Numbered from the stretch's first letter, positions 1 to 8,262 are shown. The stretch is DNA of 57,528 bases from Bacilli bacterium (GCA_031272545.1 JAISTP010000054.1:1-57528), one strand, 5' to 3'. The notes: generated from the letters alone by a model not told the origin. A program made the numbers and translations.

Positions 1-20
1 TTTATTGAATTGACAGTTTT

Positions 21-39
21 GTTTAGTTTTGAAAGATCA
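21..39 (-). promoter_or_regulatory. boxA-like antitermination element of an rRNA leader
   Basis: On the minus strand this reads TGATCTTTCAAAACTAAAC. It closely resembles the boxA/leader element (TGNTCTTTNAAAACT...) found ahead of rRNA genes in Firmicutes. It lies about 40 nt downstream of the predicted start site of the strong promoter at 85-113. The rRNA genes themselves would be to the left of the window. The match is by eye. Confidence 0.55.
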
Positions 40-84
40 TTCTTGCGTTCAGGCTTTCGTTTCCTACTTCCCGGCCGCTCATAT

Positions 85-113
85 ATAATATAACATTTAG
101 ACTTCTGTGTCAA
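85..113 (-). promoter_or_regulatory. Strong sigma-A promoter of an rRNA-type operon leaving the window leftward
   Basis: Read on the minus strand there is a perfect -35 TTGACA (108-113), a 17-nt spacer and a -10 TATTAT (85-90). Upstream lie A- and T-tracts (114-150) that resemble an UP element. The transcript would start near position 78 and run off the left edge. The initial transcribed region is much richer in GC than its surroundings, as is common for stable RNA leaders. That an rRNA operon follows is inferred; no rRNA is in the window. Confidence 0.7.
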
Positions 114-120
114 TAAAAAG

Positions 121-504
121 TTACAAAAAATATGATTTTTTTTAACATTTCTACTAACTATTATTAATCTATAATTTATTGTTATCAATTTTAACTAAAA
201 ACTACTTATTTTAATTAATTAAAACTAAAATTATTATTAAAAAGTAATATAAAATTATAATATAGTTTATTAACTAACTATAAAACTAAGAGAATAAAAA
301 ATAACATATTATTTATTAGTACAATAATTAAATAAGAATAATAATTTAAATTTAAATTTCTAATTTAAATCTTTTAGATATAATATTTAGTTATTTTATT
401 ATTATAAAAAACTTTTTAATATCTTATTTATAGATTAATTTTTCAAAAATAGAAATGTTGCTATATTATAACATATAATTTAATATTATCAAATATTTTT
501 ACTT
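121..504. other. AT-rich intergenic region without recognisable gene
   Basis: About 380 bases of very AT-rich sequence lie between the rRNA-type promoter and the terminator of the glycosyltransferase operon. I see no convincing reading frame, RNA gene, or repeat. The part next to position 114 may act as an UP element for the promoter at 85-113. Confidence 0.5.
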
Positions 505-531
505 AAAAAAAAGATGGCTATAAACCATCTT
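505..531 (-). terminator. Rho-independent terminator of the galU/GT4 operon
   Basis: Minus-strand hairpin with stem AAGATGG/CCATCTT (511-517 with 525-531) and a 7-nt loop, followed by a run of T. It lies 22 bases after the stop codon of the glycosyltransferase gene. Confidence 0.85.
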
Positions 532-552
532 ATACATTTATTCATTTTAATT

Positions 553-1554
553 TTAGCTATTTAATAATTCTTGATATATTTCTTTTAATCTTTTACCAAT
601 TAAATTAATATCTTTGTCTTTGGCTACTTCATAACCATTTAACCTAATATTGTTAATTGGATTATCAATAAAATACTCAATACCTTGACGAAAAGATTTT
701 AAATTTTTTGCTTTTAAAACATTTACTTTATCACTTAGCCAATCTTGATAAACAGGAATATCTCTAATTAAAACATTTTGTTTACTTGCTAGTGCTTCTA
801 ATACAACAATACCTTCTGTTTCTTCATAAGACATAAAAACAAACATATTAGCTCCAGAAAATGCTCCTTCAATAATATCACCACTTATATAGCCTGGAAA
901 AAAACAATTATTAGATTTATTTTCCATAGCAGAAGTTATTTTAGGTGGAATACTAACTTTTGGTGTTTGGCCAAACCATATAAATTTATAATTAGGTAAT
1001 GATTTAGCTAATTTAATAAAATCTAAGATCCCTTTTCTTTCAAACCATAAACCAACAGAAATAATTACAATATCTTCTTTTTTTATATCAAAATATTTAT
1101 AAAATTTAATTTCTTTATCACGACTAGGCTTAAATCGATTAATATTAATACCATTAGATAAACTTACAATAGGAACTTTAATGCCATAACCTTCTAATAA
1201 TTTTTTTGAATATTCAGTTGGTGTAATAATTAAATCAGCTTTAGAATAAAGATAAATTAACCATTTTTTTAAACCTGGTGCTAAAAAATTAGAAAAAGTA
1301 AATGAGTTCTCAAAATCTTCCTTAGTGGAATGAGCATGATATATTACTTTTGCTCCTTGTTTACGAGCATAAGATATAGCTTCATTAGATTTTAAAAATA
1401 CGGTATTAATATGTAAAATGTCATAATTATCCTTATAATCAGTAGTATATTCAATATTTTGTTGTTCACAAATTCTCATTTGATGCTTAAAAGCACGTCC
1501 TATTCCAGATTTAGAAATGTTATCAATACCCTCAAAATAAATGCATACTTTCAT
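553..1554 (-). CDS. Glycosyltransferase family 4 protein (glycolipid type likely)
   Basis: GT-B fold glycosyltransferase of family GT4, about 333 residues and full length for the family. The N-terminal half has the KSGIGRA loop (about residue 15) and HINT near residue 50. The C-terminal donor-binding half has FERKG (about residue 175) and the E-x7-E motif EETEGIVVLE (about residue 245). The start is set at ATG 1554; a GTG at 1563 is possible but sits inside the likely ribosome site. It begins 12 nt after the galU stop, so the two form one operon, which suggests a UDP-sugar donor. The N-terminal pattern recalls the LafB/CpoA-type galactosyltransferases that build the diglycosyl-diacylglycerol anchor of lipoteichoic acid. 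That specific role is inference; the family call is firm. Confidence 0.8.
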   Translation of the reverse strand: MKVCIYFEGIDNISKSGIGRAFKHQMRICEQQNIEYTTDYKDNYDILHINTVFLKSNEAISYARKQGAKVIYHAHSTKEDFENSFTFSNFLAPGLKKWLIYLYSKADLIITPTEYSKKLLEGYGIKVPIVSLSNGININRFKPSRDKEIKFYKYFDIKKEDIVIISVGLWFERKGILDFIKLAKSLPNYKFIWFGQTPKVSIPPKITSAMENKSNNCFFPGYISGDIIEGAFSGANMFVFMSYEETEGIVVLEALASKQNVLIRDIPVYQDWLSDKVNVLKAKNLKSFRQGIEYFIDNPINNIRLNGYEVAKDKDINLIGKRLKEIYQELLNS

Positions 1555-1566
1555 AAATTTCACTCT

Positions 1567-2436
1567 TTACTTACTAATTTCTTTAATATATTCTTTCACT
1601 TTATCTTTTAAATCATCTCTATTTAAGGCAAAGTCTATTTGAGCTTTAAGATAACCAAATTTATCGCCAACATCATATCTTGTACCTTCAAAATTATAAG
1701 CATAAATACTTTCTTTTTCTAGTAAAGTTACTAAACCATCCGTCAATTGAATTTCATTACCTTTACCTGGCTTAGTATTTTCTAAAATTTCAAAGATTGT
1801 ACTTGTTAAAACGTAACGCCCTAAAACAGCATAATTACTAGGTGCTTGTGATAAAGATGGTTTTTCAATCATACTATTCATTTTAAATAATCGATCATCA
1901 AGTTTATTATCAATACCAATAACACCATATTTATCAATTTGACTATCTTCTACAAACTGTACTCCTAAGATGCTAGAATTAGTTTTTTCATATGCATCAA
2001 TTAATTGTTTTAAAGCTGGTTTTTCTTTATTTACAACAACATCATCACCTAATAAAATAGCAAAAGGTTCATCTTTAACAATCTCTTTTGCGCAAAGAAT
2101 TGCATGTCCAAGTCCTTTAGGTTCTTTTTGTCTAACATAAATTATCTTAGCCATATTAGCAATATCTCTAATCATTTGACATTCTTTATCCTTGCCACTT
2201 ATTTTAAGTCTTGTCTCTAATTCAAAATTAACATCAAAATGATTTTCTAAGCTAGCTTTTGAAGAACTAGTAATGATTATTATTTCTTCAATACCTGAAG
2301 CAACTGCTTCTTCAACGATATATTGGATTGTTGGAATATCAACAATAGGCAACATTTCTTTAGGTATTGATTTAGTAGCTGGTAAAAACCTTGTACCTAA
2401 CCCAGCTGCTGGTATAATCGCTTTCTTTACTTTCAT
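1567..2436 (-). CDS. galU: UTP--glucose-1-phosphate uridylyltransferase
   Basis: Makes UDP-glucose from UTP and glucose-1-phosphate, the donor for glycolipid and wall sugars. The 289-residue length is usual. The N-terminus carries the nucleotide-binding signature AAGLGTRFLPATKSIPKEML (about residues 10-29), followed by the PIVDIPTIQYIVEEA segment. The middle has LLGDD (about residue 130) and the C-terminal half GRYVL and EIQLTD, all typical of GalU. A clear ribosome site GAGGTG precedes the ATG. The glycosyltransferase gene follows within one operon, in line with a UDP-sugar user. Cytoplasmic. Very secure. Confidence 0.96.
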   Translation of the reverse strand: MKVKKAIIPAAGLGTRFLPATKSIPKEMLPIVDIPTIQYIVEEAVASGIEEIIIITSSSKASLENHFDVNFELETRLKISGKDKECQMIRDIANMAKIIYVRQKEPKGLGHAILCAKEIVKDEPFAILLGDDVVVNKEKPALKQLIDAYEKTNSSILGVQFVEDSQIDKYGVIGIDNKLDDRLFKMNSMIEKPSLSQAPSNYAVLGRYVLTSTIFEILENTKPGKGNEIQLTDGLVTLLEKESIYAYNFEGTRYDVGDKFGYLKAQIDFALNRDDLKDKVKEYIKEISK

Positions 2437-2496
2437 GATTTTATCACCTCGTTTTTAATTATACTATATTATCAATAATAACTTATATACGTTCAC

Positions 2497-2528
2497 AAAA
2501 AAAAGAGTGTGTTTTTTACATACTCTTT
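2497..2528 (-). terminator. Rho-independent terminator of the uracil permease gene
   Basis: Minus-strand 10-bp stem (2502-2511 with 2519-2528, one G-T pair) and a 7-nt loop, followed by a run of eight T. It lies just after the permease stop codon and separates it from galU. Confidence 0.85.
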
Positions 2529-2545
2529 ACTAATTATCTTATATA

Positions 2546-3838
2546 TTAATCAATTTCAATATCTTTATTTTCAAAATTCTTATCTTTAGGAAGAATTAAA
2601 TTTAAGATAATTCCGACAACAGCTGCTAGACCCATTCCAGAAAGTTCACCACCATTTGCACTATCCCAAACAATGGCTGCACCTCCTAAACCAATTACTA
2701 ACATAGTAGCCGCAATAACTAAATTACGAGAACTATTAAAATCAACTTTATTTTCAATTAATACTTTAACCCCATTAGAAGCAATAATTCCAAATAACAT
2801 AATAGAAATACCACCCATTACTGCACTAGGAATACTATTGATAAATACTGCTACTGGATGAATAAATGCTAGAATCATCGCAAAGATAGCCGCTAAACCA
2901 ACAACATAAACTGAGGCAACTTTAGTCATTGCAATAACACCATTATTTTCACCATAAGTAGTATTGGCTGGACCACCAATTAAACCAGCAACTATTTTTG
3001 CAATACCATCACCAAGCAAAGTATTTTTTAAACCAGGATCTTTCCCCAAAAAGTCTTGATCACAAATATTAGAAGTGATACTATGTTCACCAATATGTTC
3101 AGTTATGGTAACTAAAGCAATTGGTGCAAAAGCTAATGCCATACCAAAATTAAATTGATAAGTTACTCCTGGAAATTGAAAATCAGGTATCGCAAATAAT
3201 TTTAAATTACTAAATAAAGATGTGTCGACTAAACCAAGTGGTAAAGAAACTAAATAGCCAACAACAATACCACAAAGTATTGGAATTATTTTAAAGAAAC
3301 CTTTACCTTTTATTGATACTAACGCTGTAACAAGTAATGTAATTAAAGCTACGATAACAAATTTAGGATCAAATTGACCTTTAAGCATACCTGCATTAGT
3401 AATCGCACTATTAGCAAGACTTAAACCGATAATCATAATCATTGGCCCTATTACAATTGGCGGAATTAACTTATTAATCCAACTCATTCCAGTAAATCTT
3501 ACAATAGTAGAAATAATTAAATAAACAATACCACCACATAAAATACCACTAGCCATCATACCATGACCGCCTAAACTTAAAGCAGCAGCACTAGCGTTTA
3601 TATAAGCAAAAGAAGAACCCAAATAAATAGGCACTTTAGCTTTAGTACAAATTATATAGATAATTGTTCCTAAACCAGAAGTAAAAATAGCAACAGCTGG
3701 ATCAATTTTAAGTAATGTTGGAACTAAAACAGTTGCTCCAAACATTGCAAAAACATGTTGTAAAGATAATAATGCCCATAAACCTTTATTCTTTGGTTTA
3801 TCGTGTGGTCCAATAATTAGTTTTTTATTTTTATTCAT
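2546..3838 (-). CDS. uraA: Uracil permease, NCS2 (UraA/PyrP) family
   Basis: Membrane symporter that imports uracil with protons, 430 residues, with many hydrophobic helices over its whole length. The N-terminal LLSLQHVFAMFGATVLVP (about residues 23-40) is the hallmark of the UraA branch. The region ITEHIGEHS (about residue 255) carries the conserved glutamate/histidine of the substrate site, and the following GDGIAKIVAGLIGGPANTTYGENN block matches uracil permeases rather than xanthine permeases. GGAGT precedes the ATG. It is a single-gene unit: the acetate kinase terminator lies upstream and its own terminator downstream. No PyrR-type leader is evident in the 50-base upstream gap. Confidence 0.9.
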   Translation of the reverse strand: MNKNKKLIIGPHDKPKNKGLWALLSLQHVFAMFGATVLVPTLLKIDPAVAIFTSGLGTIIYIICTKAKVPIYLGSSFAYINASAAALSLGGHGMMASGILCGGIVYLIISTIVRFTGMSWINKLIPPIVIGPMIMIIGLSLANSAITNAGMLKGQFDPKFVIVALITLLVTALVSIKGKGFFKIIPILCGIVVGYLVSLPLGLVDTSLFSNLKLFAIPDFQFPGVTYQFNFGMALAFAPIALVTITEHIGEHSITSNICDQDFLGKDPGLKNTLLGDGIAKIVAGLIGGPANTTYGENNGVIAMTKVASVYVVGLAAIFAMILAFIHPVAVFINSIPSAVMGGISIMLFGIIASNGVKVLIENKVDFNSSRNLVIAATMLVIGLGGAAIVWDSANGGELSGMGLAAVVGIILNLILPKDKNFENKDIEID

Positions 3839-3865
3839 GACTAACTCCTTTAAATAGTTTTTTCT

Positions 3866-3891
3866 TAAAAAAAAGACTTTAGAAGTCTTTT
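3866..3891 (-). terminator. Rho-independent terminator of acetate kinase gene
   Basis: Minus-strand stem AAAAGACTT/AAGTCTTTT (3871-3879 with 3883-3891), a 3-nt loop and a long T run. The right arm overlaps the ackA stop codon (3890-3892), so termination follows translation immediately. Confidence 0.85.
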
Positions 3892-5083
3892 ATTTTAAAT
3901 TAAGTAATTTCATTGTATCTTGAGCAATTACTAATTCTTCATTAGTAGGAATTAAATATACTTTAACTTTTGAATCATCAGCAGAAATTAAAGTTTCTTT
4001 TCCTCTAACATTATTTCTTTCTTTATCTAGTTTTACACCTAAAGCATCAGTTAATTTTTCACAAATCATTTCTCTAAATGAGATACTATTTTCACCAAGT
4101 CCTGCTGTAAAAACAATCGCATCTAAGCCACCAAGTTTTACAAAATAACTTCCAATTGTATCAACGATACGATTAATATAAATTTCAACAGTTAGTTTAG
4201 CTCTTTCATCACCAGCATTATAACCATCTTCAATATCACGAGCATCACTTGAGATACCACTTACTCCAAGCATACCTGATTCTTTATTTAAAATATCAGT
4301 TATTTCATAAGCTGTTTTACCAGTCTTATCCATTAAGAAAGTAATAATAGCTGGATCAATATCACCAGATCTTGTACCCATCATTACTCCAGCTAAAGGA
4401 GTTAATCCCATAGAAGTATTAATTGATTTACCATTTTTAATAGCAGCTAAACTAGCACCATTTCCTAAATGGCAAGTAATAATTTTAGATGAGCTAGGAT
4501 TTCCTAATAAATCAATACATCTTTCAGAAACATATAAATGTGATGTTCCATGGAAACCATATTTTCTAACACCATATTCTTTATAAAATTCATAAGGAAT
4601 TGGATAAACAAAAGTATCTGCTTCCATAGTTTGGTGAAATGCTGTATCAAAAACAGCAACATGTCCAACATTAGCTAAAGCTTTTTTAAAAGCATGATAT
4701 CCAATTAAGTTTGCTGGATTGTGTAAAGGTGCTAAATCAGAAAGTTCTTCCATTGTTTTAGAAACTTCATCATCTAAGACTACTGAAGAAGCAAATTTTT
4801 CTCCACCGTGAACACAACGATGTCCAACACCATCTATTTCATCAAGTGATTTAACAACATTATATTTTGTTAAAGCTTCTAATACTAAATTAACAGCTTT
4901 CTCATGATTTTCAATATCTAAAATATCCTTATGTTTTTCTCCATTTATTTCTATATTGAAGATTGAATCTTCTAAACCAATACGTTCAATAACACCTGAA
5001 CATAATACATTTGCTGAAGGCATATCAAGAAGTTGATACTTCAATGAAGATGACCCAGCGTTAACAGCCATAATTTTTGACAT
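3890..5083 (-). CDS. ackA: Acetate kinase
   Basis: Converts acetyl phosphate and ADP to acetate and ATP, a main energy step of fermentation. Signature motifs are AVNAGSSSLKYQ near the N-terminus, the HRCVHGGE block (about residue 90), FDTAFHQTM (about 145), YGFHGTSH (about 175), CHLGNGAS (about 203) and GLTPLAGVMMGTRSGDIDP (about 225). The start is placed at ATG 5083, seven bases from a perfect AGGAGG. An in-frame ATG at 5089 is only one base from that site and is unlikely. It is monocistronic with its own terminator. No phosphotransacetylase gene is nearby. It fits the acetate-producing glutamate pathway at 20-31 kb. Confidence 0.97.
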   Translation of the reverse strand: MSKIMAVNAGSSSLKYQLLDMPSANVLCSGVIERIGLEDSIFNIEINGEKHKDILDIENHEKAVNLVLEALTKYNVVKSLDEIDGVGHRCVHGGEKFASSVVLDDEVSKTMEELSDLAPLHNPANLIGYHAFKKALANVGHVAVFDTAFHQTMEADTFVYPIPYEFYKEYGVRKYGFHGTSHLYVSERCIDLLGNPSSSKIITCHLGNGASLAAIKNGKSINTSMGLTPLAGVMMGTRSGDIDPAIITFLMDKTGKTAYEITDILNKESGMLGVSGISSDARDIEDGYNAGDERAKLTVEIYINRIVDTIGSYFVKLGGLDAIVFTAGLGENSISFREMICEKLTDALGVKLDKERNNVRGKETLISADDSKVKVYLIPTNEELVIAQDTMKLLNLK

Positions 5084-5167
5084 TGTCATTCCTCCTATAT
5101 ATCATTAAATATTTTACATTATTATCAAGTTAAAGTAAATAATAAAAAATTAAAATAATTTTTAAAA

Positions 5168-5749
5168 TTAATTATCTAAAATAATAGATTTGTATAAAGC
5201 TAAAGGTTCTCTAAATAAACTATACCAACCAATTAAACCATTAAAATTTTTTGAACTAATCATTTGGCATTTATTTTTAAATACTCTTTGACATAGTAAA
5301 TGTGAACGAAGAATATGAAAATTAGTTGTAACAACAGCTATTTTATTATTTTCTTTTTTACTATCATTATCAATAAGTTTTTTAGCATTAACTAAATTTT
5401 GATAAGTCGTAAAAGATTTATCATCTACTAAAATACTATTATTATTAATACCTTTCTGGAGTAGATAATTCTTCATAACACTAGCTTCACTATATTTTTC
5501 ATCACTACCCTTAGCTCCAGTAACAACTACTTTAGTATCACTATTACTTTTTAAATATAATAAAGCAGCATCTAAACGATATTGTAATGCTAAAGTAGGA
5601 ATATTATCATTTACTTTTGCACCTAAAACAATTAAATAATCAACTTTATCTACTGTTTTTTTATTCATATTAAGACAGATTAATAGTAATGGAATAAGAT
5701 AGGCAATTACTATAACAATCAATATACCACTAATAATTTTCTTAATCAT
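5168..5749 (-). CDS. YdcF/SanA family membrane protein (DUF218)
   Basis: Protein of 193 residues with one N-terminal membrane segment (about 5-28) followed by a DUF218 domain. The domain begins VDYLIVLGAKV (about residue 37) and contains VVVTGAKG and a conserved SFTTYQN segment. Relatives (SanA, ElyC, YdcF) affect envelope integrity, but the biochemical function of the fold is unsettled. The start codon overlaps the end of the upstream DUF3800 gene by 8 bases (ATGATTAA), implying coupled translation. The wall-polymer gene upstream makes an envelope role plausible. The family is secure; the function is not known. Confidence 0.8.
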   Translation of the reverse strand: MIKKIISGILIVIVIAYLIPLLLICLNMNKKTVDKVDYLIVLGAKVNDNIPTLALQYRLDAALLYLKSNSDTKVVVTGAKGSDEKYSEASVMKNYLLQKGINNNSILVDDKSFTTYQNLVNAKKLIDNDSKKENNKIAVVTTNFHILRSHLLCQRVFKNKCQMISSKNFNGLIGWYSLFREPLALYKSIILDN

Positions 5750-6383
5750 ATAAAAGATTCTCTGGTACTAGACATTTTTTTATATTATCAAATAAAGGTA
5801 CAAATGTATAAGCTTCATTTTCATTATTAAAATAACCAAATATTGTATTTGATACATAATCAGCTAATTGAATAGGACGACTTATTTTAGAATCTAAATA
5901 TTCTACATCAATACGATGAACTTGATAATAAAAATCTAAAATTAATAATGAAGCTAAATCATTTTCAAATTCTTTAATAACACTACGATAATCTACTTTT
6001 AAACATAAATCATCACTTTTTTTAATAAGATTATCTTCTAAAACTAAAGAAACTAATTTTTCAAAAATATAATTATAAGCACTAAATTCACTTAATCTTA
6101 TTCCATTTTTTTCTTTTAAAACATTCTTATCCATAATAACTGAATAAACATGATATTTATTGGCCAATAAGGCTTGGACAAACTTAGCTTTATGAGAATC
6201 ACTAATATGTGATGCTTTCATTTCTTTATTAGTGTTCTGACCATTTCTAATTTCTATTTCAATATCTTTTTGTAACTTATTTAAACCATCTACATCATTA
6301 GAAACAATACCACTAATTACATAATAACGATCATCGATATTATTAAAGGTACCAGATTCATCAATAAACATAAAATGTTTCAT
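5742..6383 (-). CDS. DUF3800 domain protein
   Basis: 213-residue soluble protein. It starts with the DUF3800 signature FMFIDESGTF (about residues 4-13) and ends with the second conserved block RPIQLADYVSNTIFG (about residues 167-181). The acidic residues in both blocks (D8, E9 and the Asp of QLAD) are arranged as in RNase-H-like nucleases, and catalytic activity is suspected for the family but not established. Many DUF3800 genes occur in mobile or defence islands. Here it sits in an ordinary operon between a wall-polymer transferase and a DUF218 protein, with no nuclease partner or mobile element. Function unknown. Confidence 0.75.
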   Translation of the reverse strand: MKHFMFIDESGTFNNIDDRYYVISGIVSNDVDGLNKLQKDIEIEIRNGQNTNKEMKASHISDSHKAKFVQALLANKYHVYSVIMDKNVLKEKNGIRLSEFSAYNYIFEKLVSLVLEDNLIKKSDDLCLKVDYRSVIKEFENDLASLLILDFYYQVHRIDVEYLDSKISRPIQLADYVSNTIFGYFNNENEAYTFVPLFDNIKKCLVPENLLYD

Positions 6384-6403
6384 TTAATCACCTCAATCAA
6401 TAA

Positions 6404-7720
6404 TTATTTTAATTTAAATAACTCTTCAATAGTTCTTTTAGCAGAATTACCATCTTCTAAAGGATTAAACATCTTATTAAATTTTAAATATTTTGCTTTA
6501 TAATCGATATTTAAAGATAAAGAATCTTTTAAATCATTAACTAATTCATCCATATTTTGTGATATATTAAAAGGTAGTTTTTTAATATCAAAATAAAATC
6601 CTCTTGTTAGATTTTGATATGTTTCTAAATCATACATATAAAGTAATATTGGTCTATTTAATATCGCATAATCAAACATTGTCGATGAATAATCAGTTAT
6701 CATAACATCACTCATTAAATATAAATCTCTAATATCAACATCTTTTGATAAATCATAAATAAAATCATCATCTTCATCAATAGTTAAATATTGTCTTATT
6801 AAATAATGAATGCGTAAAATTAAGATACAATTTTTAGAAAATAATTCTCTTAATTTAACTAAATCAAGTTTTAAATCAAAACAATATCCTTCACCTACTT
6901 TATAATCATTTTCACGCCACGTAGGAGCATATAAAATAACTTTTTTATCATGAGGAATATTATATTTATCTTTTAAAGATAAGATATAAGATGAATTATT
7001 ATTGTTAACTAAATAATCATTACGAGGATATCCTGTTAATTTCATAACATTTTCTTTTTTTACTTTCTTTAATGCAAAAGCACTACTAATATGTTTAGAA
7101 TAAAATTTAGATGGTGAACACATTAAACTATATCTTCTTGCATCTAATTCATATGATATTTTTGTTCTTAAAACGGAACGATTATTATTATCACCTTTGA
7201 CATCAATATCCCAACCTAATTTTTTTAAAGGTGTTCCATGCCATGTTTGTAAATAGAATTGATGTTCTTTTATTTTAAATGCTTGATCAAATACAGAACA
7301 ACTTATAATATATTTAGCTTGCGCCATATAACGATAATAAGGTCTTTTTTGATATTGAATTAATTTAATACGATCATTTAATTGGTATTCCTTAATTGTT
7401 TTTAAAAAATTAAAACTAGAAGAATTTAAAGTTGATGCATCTAACATATAATTTTCATATTCACAAAATTTTTCTATAAAAGTATGTTTTCTAAAAGAAA
7501 TTACAAAATTATAATTATTAAATTCTTTATTATTTTTTAAATAATCAAAAAGAGCTCGTGGATTATCACTAAAGTTTCTTCCTTGAAATGATTCAAGAAA
7601 AATTAAATTATCATCAATTTGATAACGATTACGATAATAGATAACATATCTAATTCTGGTAAAGATTAATTTAAATGTTCTATGAATTTTAAAAAAAATT
7701 TTTTTCATTATTTTGATCAT
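6404..7720 (-). CDS. CDP-glycerol glycerophosphotransferase family protein (teichoic-acid type)
   Basis: Peripheral membrane enzyme that transfers glycerol phosphate from CDP-glycerol onto a lipid-linked or glycolipid acceptor. Family motifs present are LQTWHGTPLKKLG (about residue 160), GYPRNDYL, LYAPTWREND (about 290) and MITDYSSTMFDYA (about 340). The N-terminus is basic and amphipathic. The longest possible frame begins at TTG 7780, but a sigma-A promoter (7752-7780) overlaps that codon, so translation should start downstream at ATG 7720 just after GGAG; ATG 7708 is an alternative. It is the first gene of an operon with DUF3800 and DUF218. TagB, TagF or TarF type cannot be told apart by eye. 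Confidence 0.85.
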   Translation of the reverse strand: MIKIMKKIFFKIHRTFKLIFTRIRYVIYYRNRYQIDDNLIFLESFQGRNFSDNPRALFDYLKNNKEFNNYNFVISFRKHTFIEKFCEYENYMLDASTLNSSSFNFLKTIKEYQLNDRIKLIQYQKRPYYRYMAQAKYIISCSVFDQAFKIKEHQFYLQTWHGTPLKKLGWDIDVKGDNNNRSVLRTKISYELDARRYSLMCSPSKFYSKHISSAFALKKVKKENVMKLTGYPRNDYLVNNNNSSYILSLKDKYNIPHDKKVILYAPTWRENDYKVGEGYCFDLKLDLVKLRELFSKNCILILRIHYLIRQYLTIDEDDDFIYDLSKDVDIRDLYLMSDVMITDYSSTMFDYAILNRPILLYMYDLETYQNLTRGFYFDIKKLPFNISQNMDELVNDLKDSLSLNIDYKAKYLKFNKMFNPLEDGNSAKRTIEELFKLK

Positions 7721-7751
7721 ACTCCAAAAAGTAATAATTAATTTCTTGTAA

Positions 7752-7780
7752 ATTGTAGCATTAATTTTTAAATCAAGCAA
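7752..7780 (-). promoter_or_regulatory. Sigma-A promoter of the CDP-glycerol transferase operon
   Basis: Minus strand: -35 TTGCTT (7775-7780), 17-nt spacer, -10 TACAAT (7752-7757), predicted start near 7745. It begins directly downstream of the tRNA terminator, and it decides the start of the following gene. Confidence 0.65.
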
Positions 7781-7792
7781 ATTAAAATTTAA

Positions 7793-7818
7793 TAAAAAAA
7801 GCCTTATAATAAAGGCTT
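7793..7818 (-). terminator. Rho-independent terminator of the tRNA-Arg gene
   Basis: Minus-strand stem AAGCCTT/AAGGCTT (7799-7805 with 7812-7818), a 6-nt loop and a run of seven T, 12 bases after the tRNA 3' CCA. Confidence 0.85.
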
Positions 7819-7829
7819 ATAAAATCTAA

Positions 7830-7906
<77 letters not shown>

Positions 7907-7922
7907 CTTACCAACATTGATT

Positions 7923-7951
7923 ATTATACCTAAAAATCAATTTAAGTGCAA
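7923..7951 (-). promoter_or_regulatory. Promoter of tRNA-Arg
   Basis: Minus strand: -35 TTGCAC (7946-7951), 17-nt spacer, perfect -10 TATAAT (7923-7928), ending 16 bases before the mature tRNA 5' end. Confidence 0.8.
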
Positions 7952-8030
7952 TACTAAATATAATTAATTAAATTTAATTTGATAAATAAAATTACTTTAA
8001 AAAGATATTTCAAAAGTTAATACTCAAGGC

Positions 8031-8052
8031 ATTATCATAAGTTAATGATAAT
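8031..8052 (+). repeat. 22-bp inverted repeat upstream of the ABC operon promoter
   Basis: ATTATCAT and ATGATAAT separated by 6 bases, ending 19 bases before the -35 box. It could be an operator. No regulator can be named. AT-rich and possibly fortuitous. Confidence 0.3.
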
Positions 8053-8071
8053 ATTTATTTTATAAAAAATA

Positions 8072-8100
8072 TTGACACTTAAATTTATTAGTGCTACAAT
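8072..8100 (+). promoter_or_regulatory. Promoter of the leader peptide and amino-acid ABC transporter operon
   Basis: Perfect -35 TTGACA (8072-8077), 17-nt spacer and -10 TACAAT (8095-8100). Transcription would start near 8107, giving an approximately 220-nt leader that contains a short reading frame and a terminator before the first transporter gene. Confidence 0.85.
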
Positions 8101-8137
8101 CTACACATTCAAATACACATAAAAGGAGGATACTATT

Positions 8138-8221
8138 ATGTTCTACAATAATAACTTAAATAACTTTGAACATCATCATATCATGATTAATAATAGTATT
8201 CGCCATACTATGCTTTTTTGA
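8138..8221 (+). CDS. Histidine-rich leader peptide (putative attenuator peptide)
   Basis: A 27-codon reading frame with ATG at 8138 and TGA at 8219-8221. It is preceded by a near-perfect AGGAGG at the ideal 8-nt distance and a strong promoter. The peptide contains three consecutive His codons (12-14, positions 8171-8179) plus His at codon 23, so 4 of 27 residues are His. A strong terminator (8256-8290) follows, then the genes of an amino-acid ABC transporter. This is the layout of a ribosome-mediated transcription attenuator sensing charged tRNA-His. An Asn run (codons 4-6) is also present but lies earlier and Asn is common in this genome. The histidine specificity is inferred from the codons. 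Confidence 0.75.
   Translation: MFYNNNLNNFEHHHIMINNSIRHTMLF
8193..8211 (+). promoter_or_regulatory. Candidate pause hairpin inside the leader peptide frame
   Basis: ATAGTAT (8193-8199) pairs with ATACTAT (8205-8211) around a TCGCC loop, starting 14 nt after the last of the three His codons. In a classical attenuator this would be the 1:2 pause structure that is melted by the translating ribosome. Seen as base pairing only; the pausing role is inferred. Confidence 0.4.
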
Positions 8222-8225
8222 TATG

Positions 8226-8262
8226 TTAGTTTAAAAGAATTGCATAATAATATCTAAACTAG
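8226..8262 (+). promoter_or_regulatory. Candidate antiterminator pairing of the His leader
   Basis: TTAGTTTA (8226-8233) can pair with TAAACTAG (8255-8262, one U-G pair), which is the 5' arm of the terminator. A ribosome that reaches the TGA at 8219-8221 would cover 8226-8233 and let the terminator form. One stalled at the His codons would leave it free. The pairing is short and AT-rich, so its strength needs a folding calculation. Confidence 0.4.

Noticed and set aside
5101-5167. Terminator after the DUF218 gene
   Set aside because: Only short A/T pairings are possible and no stable stem with a clear T run is visible.
7721-7780. Extended N-terminus of the CDP-glycerol transferase from TTG 7780
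   Set aside because: A consensus promoter overlaps this codon, so it would not be in the mRNA, and no ribosome site precedes it.
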